This document shows, in pieces, positions 6,931 to 11,446 of a stretch of 11,446 nt of DNA. Both the position numbers and the translations under genes were made by a program. The stretch covers positions 1-11,446 of the forward strand of contig WQUF01000271.1 in assembly GCA_009785875.1 (NCBI GenBank), written 5' to 3'. Below the pieces are notes generated by a model. It ran no database searches and was not told where the DNA came from. It saw only the letters and a program-made list of their open reading frames with translations. The DNA comes from Oscillospiraceae bacterium. GTDB taxonomy: Bacteria; Bacillota; Clostridia; Clostridiales; Clostridiaceae. Each line of letters begins with the position of its first letter. The first letter of the stretch is position 1.

Positions 6931-6951
6931 TGTTCTTTTATCAACAGAACA
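6931..6951. repeat. Inverted repeat upstream of the operon promoter
   Basis: TGTTCT (6931-6936) and AGAACA (6946-6951) form a perfect 6-bp dyad around a 9-base centre, about 40 bases upstream of the -35 box of the Uma2 operon promoter. The position and symmetry would suit a dimeric regulator. No T run follows on either strand, so it is not a terminator. Chance is possible. Confidence 0.35.
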
Positions 6952-7022
6952 GTTGAGTCTAAATTCTACTCTTTTTTGAAACTCTACTTTTAAAAATGTT
7001 ACTAAAAATAAAATATTTCATT

Positions 7023-7046
7023 CTAAAAATTTCCTGATATTTTTAG
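7023..7046. repeat. Perfect AT-rich hairpin after the parB-like gene
   Basis: CTAAAAAT (7023-7030) and ATTTTTAG (7039-7046) form a perfect 8-bp stem with an 8-base loop. It lies about 150 bases past the parB-like stop. The stem is almost all A-T, and the minus-strand 3' side lacks a clean T run. Read on the plus strand, GCATTTTTTTA follows. It could be a weak terminator in either direction; function is uncertain. Confidence 0.35.
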
Positions 7047-7196
7047 CATTTTTTTATGTACTCGCCAATAAAACCTAAATTTCGCCGAACTAATTCTACC
7101 TTAGGTGTCTCCCATGTCTCCATAACGAAATCCAATGAAAATCATCTAAAAATAACGTCGAAACAGGGGTATAGATTTATATTAAATTGTGAATGA

Positions 7197-8360
7197 TCAC
7201 GCTCTGATGATTTCCATATAATCGCTAGTAGCAGCCTTTTTAACTAACGCTTCATCAATTATGCCTTTTGATACATAGTGCTTCATATCGCTTTCGTTTA
7301 AGGTCACATTGATAGTTTTTTTAATATATTTTCTATCCTTTACCCTTGAAAATGGAGCTAATTCCTCTTTTTTAAAGCCTATCACAAGATTTAAAAATTT
7401 TCTTAAGCGATCTTTTGCCAATTCTACTTTAACAGTTGTTGTATTTGGTACTATTCTATCCATAACTTCGAGCTTATCGTCTAATTGTCCTTGAGTCGTC
7501 TTTGCTAAATCTATATCTTTAGCTAAAATCTTTACCTTAAAACTATCATTTAAATTTTCTAACTTAGAATGTTCAAGAATATAGAGTTGATCTTCTCCAT
7601 TAAATTTTGCTAATTCCTTTGCAGAATTTAAATTTAATTCCTTCTTGGAAACCAAAGTCATAGCTTCAGGACAAAGCTTTTTTAATGTCAAATAATTATT
7701 GATTGTAGCCCTCGAAAGTCCAAATTCATCGGCAACAGCTTGAGCCACATTGATCTCATTTTTATAGCTTTTGCTCCTCTTTAATAATTCCGCTCTCTCA
7801 AATATCGCCTTCATATAAGTATCTCGACTCATATTCCTGTAAGATAAATTAGCATCTATTATTAAGGAGCGAACAAAATATTCATCTATTTTTCCTTCAA
7901 CCACAAAGCAAGGTGCAAATTTAAATCGCACATTTTTTGTATTTTTAAAGAGATCCTTCAATGCATTGAGTCTGGATAGACCGCTAATAACTATATATTC
8001 TCTATTGTCCATTTTATTTACGATAAGTGGTGTAAATAGACCAATATTTTGAATCGATGCCATTAAATCAAGATGCTGCAACGTATTAGGTCTCTCAAAA
8101 TAATTCCAGTCCCTTTCGTCTTGCTTTAAAATCTCAATATCTAAATATTGAAAATTCTTAAATAAATCTATCCCTTCTGAAAAGTTCCTTTCACGGAGTT
8201 TCTGTACCTTTATTTCATGCTCCCTCTCACTTTCCAAATCTTCTTGTAGAATATGCTCTTCAACAATTCTTTTCTTTCTATTTTTAAGAGGAGCATTTGG
8301 CATCAAATCATCCCCTACTGATACATCGATTTTTTCACTTAAATAATCAAAATAATTCAT
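7197..8360 (-). CDS. Orphan ParB N-terminal domain protein
   Basis: A 387-residue protein with a ParB/Spo0J-type N-terminal domain followed by a helix-turn-helix. Residues 1-65 are a charged extension, with a coiled-coil-prone stretch near 33-58. The ParB core runs about 70-175: LMASIQNIGLFTPLIV (99-114), then YIVISGLSRLNAL (122-134). This keeps the G-x-x-R-x-x-A pattern of the nucleotide-binding loop, but as GLSR rather than GERR. NLSYRNMS (171-178) occupies the place of the second binding motif. The helix-turn-helix is INVAQAVADEFGLSRATI at 203-220. A basic region (310-350) and a C-terminal tail follow. The start has AGGAG seven bases upstream. No ParA partner is in the window, and no Spo0J-type parS palindrome was noticed. 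Likely roles are partition or gene control from a plasmid- or ICE-derived island; the specific role is unknown. Confidence 0.85.
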   Translation of the reverse strand: MNYFDYLSEKIDVSVGDDLMPNAPLKNRKKRIVEEHILQEDLESEREHEIKVQKLRERNFSEGIDLFKNFQYLDIEILKQDERDWNYFERPNTLQHLDLMASIQNIGLFTPLIVNKMDNREYIVISGLSRLNALKDLFKNTKNVRFKFAPCFVVEGKIDEYFVRSLIIDANLSYRNMSRDTYMKAIFERAELLKRSKSYKNEINVAQAVADEFGLSRATINNYLTLKKLCPEAMTLVSKKELNLNSAKELAKFNGEDQLYILEHSKLENLNDSFKVKILAKDIDLAKTTQGQLDDKLEVMDRIVPNTTTVKVELAKDRLRKFLNLVIGFKKEELAPFSRVKDRKYIKKTINVTLNESDMKHYVSKGIIDEALVKKAATSDYMEIIRA

Positions 8361-8391
8361 GACTTATCTCCTATACTTTTATTTATTTTAT

Positions 8392-8421
8392 ATTATGTTG
8401 GACTAATGAATTTTGATACAA
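8392..8421 (-). promoter_or_regulatory. Candidate promoter for the parB-like gene
   Basis: Minus-strand TTGTAT (8421-8416) and CATAAT (8397-8392) with an 18-base spacer, about 30 bases upstream of the ATG. The -35 box lies inside one copy of the ATTTTGATA repeat at 8410-8435, which could place it under control of a factor binding that repeat. The match is moderate in very AT-rich DNA. Confidence 0.35.
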
Positions 8422-8435
8422 ATTATTTTGATAAA
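8410..8435. repeat. Short direct repeat, possible operator
   Basis: Two 11-base copies, ATTTTGATACA (8410-8420) and ATTTTGATAAA (8425-8435), match at 10 of 11 positions and start 15 bases apart. They overlap the -35 region of the parB-like promoter candidate in the divergent gap, a position that suits a repressor. Function is inferred from position alone. Confidence 0.35.
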
Positions 8436-8491
8436 ACTTTAATTTTAGTCATTAAAATTAACACAAATGAACTATTAAAAGAATACAATAT

Positions 8492-8501
8492 AGTGTACAC
8501 T
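8492..8501. repeat. Perfect palindrome AGTGTACACT
   Basis: A perfect 10-base palindrome in the 292-bp divergent gap between the parB-like gene and the glycan operon. It is roughly equidistant from both starts (about 130-150 bases). It contrasts with the surrounding AT-rich DNA by its G/C positions. A dimeric regulator site or a ParB-like binding site is possible; it does not match the Spo0J parS consensus. The rest of the gap (8361-8652) holds only AT-rich DNA and a TATAAT at 8616-8621 that could be a -10 for the glycan operon but lacks a clear -35. Confidence 0.4.
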
Positions 8502-8652
8502 TAGATATTATAAGATTTATTTACCATCATATAAAATTTATTATAAATATGTTAAAATATTTTTTTAAAAGGCATTTTATAAGGTAATAATATATATATT
8601 ATGAAAAGACTGCGATATAATATTATATTCATTGTTCTATCTGAGGTGACCT

Positions 8653-9273
8653 ATGTATAAAGCGTTTTTAAAAAGATGTGTAGACATTATATGTTCATCA
8701 GTATTTTTAATCATTTCCTCTCCAATCATGCTAATAGTTTTATTATTAATTAAATTAGATGGTAAAGGTTCAGTTTTTTTTATTCAAACCAGAGTTGGAA
8801 AAAATGCAAAACCATTTAAAATATATAAATTCAGGACTATGCTCATATCGACTCCGAATATGCCAACTTCGCTTTTAGAAAATTCAGATAAATACATAAC
8901 TAAAATCGGGAAAATATTGAGAAAAACGAGCATAGATGAATTTCCCCAAGTCTTTAACGTTCTTAAAGGTGATATGTCCTTTGTAGGACCAAGGCCAGTT
9001 ATCGAATCAGAAAAAGAATTAATAGAAAAGCGCATAGAATCTGGTGTATATTCCCTTCTTCCAGGCTTAACAGGTCTTGCACAAATAAACGGAAGGGATA
9101 AAGTTTCTGTAATTGAAAAAGTCAAATATGATAAAGAATATCTAGATAATATTTCTCCATGGCTGGATATTAAAATCATGTTTAGCACTATTTTTAAACT
9201 ATTTCAAACAGAAGATAAGTTAGAAGAAAAAGATCAAGATGAAAATTGCGAAAAAAAACCTAAAATATCTTAA
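8653..9273 (+). CDS. Undecaprenyl-phosphate sugar-1-phosphate transferase (PglC-like)
   Basis: Initiating transferase that moves a sugar-1-phosphate from a nucleotide sugar onto undecaprenyl phosphate at the inner face of the membrane, the first step in building a capsule, exopolysaccharide or S-layer glycan. At 206 residues it is the minimal, monotopic form: a hydrophobic re-entrant helix at about 10-33 with the Ser-Pro break (S23-P24), with no N-terminal multi-span domain. Family motifs are RVGKNAKPFKIYKFRTM (47-63), the catalytic DE pair in IDEFPQ (D95-E96), VGPRPV (111-116) and PGLTGLAQINGRD (137-149). The tail (185-206) is highly charged and looks disordered. The start has GAGG six bases upstream. 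It is the first gene of the plus-strand operon, 18 bases before rmlA. The sugar specificity cannot be told from sequence. Confidence 0.92.
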   Translation: MYKAFLKRCVDIICSSVFLIISSPIMLIVLLLIKLDGKGSVFFIQTRVGKNAKPFKIYKFRTMLISTPNMPTSLLENSDKYITKIGKILRKTSIDEFPQVFNVLKGDMSFVGPRPVIESEKELIEKRIESGVYSLLPGLTGLAQINGRDKVSVIEKVKYDKEYLDNISPWLDIKIMFSTIFKLFQTEDKLEEKDQDENCEKKPKIS

Positions 9274-9291
9274 AATAATAGGAGGTATTTA

Positions 9292-10170
9292 ATGAAAGGC
9301 ATCATTTTAGCAGGTGGATCGGGCACAAGGCTCTATCCTCTTACAATTGTAATAAGCAAACAATTATTACCTGTCTACGATAAACCCATGATATATTATC
9401 CTCTGTCTACTTTAATGCTCGCTGGAATCAGAGATATACTGATAATATCCACACCTAATGACATACCGAACTTTCAAAAGCTTTTAGGAAGTGGAGAAGA
9501 ATTCGGCATTAATCTCTCTTATAAAATACAGCCTTCTCCAAATGGTCTTGCTGAGGCTTTCATTTTGGGAGAAGAATTTATAGGCAAAGATAATTGCGCA
9601 ATGATATTGGGAGACAATATCTTCTATGGAAACGGATTTGGAAATATACTAAGAGATGTTTCTGCAAAAAAATATGGAGCAACAATATTCGGATACTATG
9701 TTGAAGACCCTCAGCGTTTTGGTGTGGTAGAATTTGATGGAAATAGAAAAGTATTATCCATCGAAGAAAAACCAAAATTCCCAAAATCAAATTATGCAAT
9801 AACAGGCTTATACTTTTACGATAATAATGTAATAGAGTACGCAAAATCGCTAAAACCTAGCTTAAGGGGAGAACTTGAGATAACAGATTTAAACAGCATT
9901 TACTTAAAAGAAAATGCATTAGATGTTAAATTGTTAGGCAGAGGTTACGCATGGCTGGATACTGGAACTATGGATTCTCTGCTGGATGCTTCAGATTTCA
10001 TTAAAACTATTGAGGAAAGGCAAGGTCTAAAGATATCGGCTCCAGAAGAAATATCCTATAGAAAAGGCTGGATCTCATCAGATAAACTCATGGAAGTTGC
10101 TAATAAGTATGGTAAATCTCCATATGGCATTCACTTAAGAAAAGTTGCTGAAGGCAGGATTTATTATTAA
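9292..10170 (+). CDS. rmlA: Glucose-1-phosphate thymidylyltransferase RmlA
   Basis: Joins glucose-1-phosphate and dTTP to give dTDP-glucose and pyrophosphate, the first step of dTDP-L-rhamnose synthesis in the cytoplasm. At 292 residues it is of normal length. The nucleotide-binding motif GGSGTRLYPLT lies at 8-18, SKQLLPVYDKPMIYYPLS at 22-39, the metal-binding Asp in ILGDN (D108), EEKP (158-161), and the second metal site in WLDTGT (D223). The ribosome binding site AGGAGG lies six bases before the ATG. It is followed 13 bases later by rmlC. The full set of active-site residues is present. Enzymes of this family can be feedback-inhibited by dTDP-rhamnose, but this cannot be judged here. Confidence 0.96.
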   Translation: MKGIILAGGSGTRLYPLTIVISKQLLPVYDKPMIYYPLSTLMLAGIRDILIISTPNDIPNFQKLLGSGEEFGINLSYKIQPSPNGLAEAFILGEEFIGKDNCAMILGDNIFYGNGFGNILRDVSAKKYGATIFGYYVEDPQRFGVVEFDGNRKVLSIEEKPKFPKSNYAITGLYFYDNNVIEYAKSLKPSLRGELEITDLNSIYLKENALDVKLLGRGYAWLDTGTMDSLLDASDFIKTIEERQGLKISAPEEISYRKGWISSDKLMEVANKYGKSPYGIHLRKVAEGRIYY

Positions 10171-10183
10171 GCGAGGTGTTAAA

Positions 10184-10735
10184 TTGATTATTGTTAAAAC
10201 ATTTATTAAAGATTTATTGGTTTTCGAACCTAAAGTATTTGAAGATGATAGGGGATGGTTTATGGAAACTTACTCTTTTAATTGTTTAAAAGAGTATGGA
10301 ATAAATATCTCTTTTGTTCAAGATAACCATTCTTTTTCCAGAGACAAAGGCATTTTAAGAGGGCTTCATTTTCAAAAAAATCCCTTTTCTCAGACGAAAT
10401 TATTCAGATGCATAAGAGGAATGGTTCAAGATGTAGCTGTTGATCTTAGAAAAGGATCTCCTACTTATAAAAAATGGTTTTCAGTAGAGCTTTCATCTGA
10501 TAACAAAAAACAATTGTTCATCCCAAAAGGTTTTGCTCATGGCTTTTTAACTCTGTCAAACGATGTTGAAGTAGAATATAAAGTGGATGAATTTTACAAT
10601 AAAGAAAGTGAAAGAAGCATAAGATTCGATGACGATGAACTAAAAATAGAATGGGCTGTAAAAAATCCTATTTTGTCAATGAAAGATAAAAAAGCACCTT
10701 TTTTAAGGGATTCAGATATAGAGTTTACTTTATAA
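10184..10735 (+). CDS. rmlC: dTDP-4-dehydrorhamnose 3,5-epimerase RmlC
   Basis: Epimerises dTDP-4-keto-6-deoxyglucose at C3 and C5, the third step to dTDP-L-rhamnose. The start is taken as TTG at 10184, with GAGG seven bases upstream; this gives 183 residues, the normal family length. An in-frame TTG at 10145 lies inside rmlA and has no ribosome binding site. The cupin core shows VQDNHSFS (45-52), GILRGLHFQ with catalytic His62, K73, DVAVDLR with Asp83/Asp87, IPKGFAHGF (113-121) and Tyr132. The gene sits between rmlA and rmlB, with 16 bases before rmlB. Function is clear; the only uncertainty is the non-ATG start. Confidence 0.95.
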   Translation: MIIVKTFIKDLLVFEPKVFEDDRGWFMETYSFNCLKEYGINISFVQDNHSFSRDKGILRGLHFQKNPFSQTKLFRCIRGMVQDVAVDLRKGSPTYKKWFSVELSSDNKKQLFIPKGFAHGFLTLSNDVEVEYKVDEFYNKESERSIRFDDDELKIEWAVKNPILSMKDKKAPFLRDSDIEFTL

Positions 10736-10751
10736 AAATAGAGGTGAAAAA

Positions 10752-11446
10752 ATGAAGATTTTAGTCACAGGTGGCGCAGGCTTTATCGGCGCAAATTTCA
10801 TATATTACTTATTAGATAAATATCCTGATTATGAAATTGTAGTCTTAGATAACTTAACATATGCCGGGAATTACGATACCTTAAAGGATGCTTTAAAATC
10901 CCCTAACTTTAAATTCTTTAAAGGTGATATTTCAGATAGAGTTTATATTTACGATCTCTTTGAATACGAGAAATTCGATATAGTGGTTAATTTTGCTGCT
11001 GAATCTCATGTTGATAGATCTATAAAAAACCCTGAAATATTTATAAAGACCAATGTTTTAGGCACAAATGTGCTATTAGATGCTAGCTTAAAATATTCTA
11101 TAAAAAGATATCATCAAGTTTCCACAGACGAGGTTTATGGTGATCTCCCAATAGACAGAAAAGATTTATTTTTTACAGAAGAAACTCCAATCCACGCATC
11201 GTCGCCATATTCAGCTTCAAAAGCATCCTCAGACCTTTTAACATATGCTTACTTTAGAACATATAATTTACCCATAACTATTTCAAGATGCTCAAATAAT
11301 TATGGACGTTATCAATTCCCTGAAAAGTTCATACCTCTTATGATAACGAGAGCTTTAAACGATGAATCCATACCTGTCTATGGAAAAGGTGAAAATATAA
11401 GAGACTGGTTATATGTAGAAGATCATTGCAGTGCTATCGATGCTAT
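10752..11446 (+). CDS. rmlB: dTDP-glucose 4,6-dehydratase RmlB (3' end outside window)
   Basis: Converts dTDP-glucose to dTDP-4-keto-6-deoxyglucose with bound NAD, the second step of dTDP-rhamnose synthesis. 231 codons are visible of an expected 330-350, so about a third is missing beyond the window edge. The extended short-chain dehydrogenase pattern is intact: GGAGFIG NAD-binding loop (7-13), D33, GDISD (58-62), AAESHVDRS (82-90), STDEVYG with the Thr-Asp-Glu triad (125-127), YSASK catalytic Tyr153-x3-Lys157, and SNNYGRYQFPEK (181-192). The start ATG has GAGGTG seven bases upstream. rmlD would be expected next, but it is outside the window. Confidence 0.95.
   Translation, partial: MKILVTGGAGFIGANFIYYLLDKYPDYEIVVLDNLTYAGNYDTLKDALKSPNFKFFKGDISDRVYIYDLFEYEKFDIVVNFAAESHVDRSIKNPEIFIKTNVLGTNVLLDASLKYSIKRYHQVSTDEVYGDLPIDRKDLFFTEETPIHASSPYSASKASSDLLTYAYFRTYNLPITISRCSNNYGRYQFPEKFIPLMITRALNDESIPVYGKGENIRDWLYVEDHCSAIDA

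Larger units (their letters stand above)
6773..7196. other. AT-rich 424-bp gap between parB-like gene and Uma2 operon
   Basis: Apart from the promoter and the two dyads listed separately, this gap holds AT-rich DNA and one minus-strand reading frame of 26 codons at 7123-7043, which starts ATG-GAG-ACA-TGG and ends in Cys. It lacks a strong ribosome binding site and is not called as a gene. No RNA gene was recognised. Confidence 0.5.

Noticed and set aside
8784..9188. Minus-strand frame opposite the sugar transferase
   Set aside because: It overlaps a gene with all motifs of its family; no ribosome binding site or recognisable domain.
10145..10183. Longer rmlC start at TTG 10145
   Set aside because: It lies within rmlA, has no ribosome binding site and would add 13 residues foreign to the family; TTG at 10184 has GAGG at good spacing.

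Overview
The window looks like accessory chromosomal DNA from a low-GC, Clostridia-like member of the Bacillota. The DNA is strongly AT-rich with A/T-ending codons, and almost every gene has a strong AGGAGG-type ribosome binding site. The intergenic promoter candidates are sigma-A-like. The rml genes and the single-domain phosphosugar transferase also fit that group. No rRNA, tRNA or CRISPR array was seen, so the genus stays open.

Layout. Bases 1-8360 are entirely on the minus strand; the window should be read right to left there. An orphan ParB-N-domain protein (8360-7197) comes first, then a 424-bp AT-rich gap with a good sigma-A-like promoter (TTGATT, 17 bp, TATAAT). This promoter faces a tight operon: a Uma2-family PD-(D/E)XK protein (6772-6011), hsdM (5993-4386) and hsdS (4385-3177). 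HsdM and HsdS are joined by a TAA-ATG junction. No hsdR is present. Next is an Rpn-family nuclease (3027-2047) with its own promoter candidate and a striking internal ribosome binding site. It is followed by a second Rpn-like gene cut off after about 90 residues (1973-1695), and then a DDE transposase (1447-149) whose insertion probably broke that gene. A minus-strand hairpin terminator closes the block at 26-49.

Bases 8653-11446 are on the plus strand and form the start of a surface-polysaccharide operon: an undecaprenyl-phosphate sugar-1-phosphate transferase, rmlA, rmlC and rmlB (running off the window). Together they start a lipid-linked glycan and make the dTDP-L-rhamnose precursor.

How the parts fit. 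The left block has the character of a defence/mobile island: a DNA-modifying HsdM-HsdS pair, three nuclease-fold genes (Uma2, Rpn, broken Rpn), an orphan ParB-like protein and a transposase. The two strongest points for follow-up are (1) an intragenic start inside the rpn gene, with a far better ribosome binding site than the gene's own start, matching the published idea of intragenic Rpn antitoxins; and (2) a Uma2 protein with an antitoxin-like N-terminus in the same operon as a Type I methylase/specificity pair that lacks its restriction subunit. The functional links are inference.
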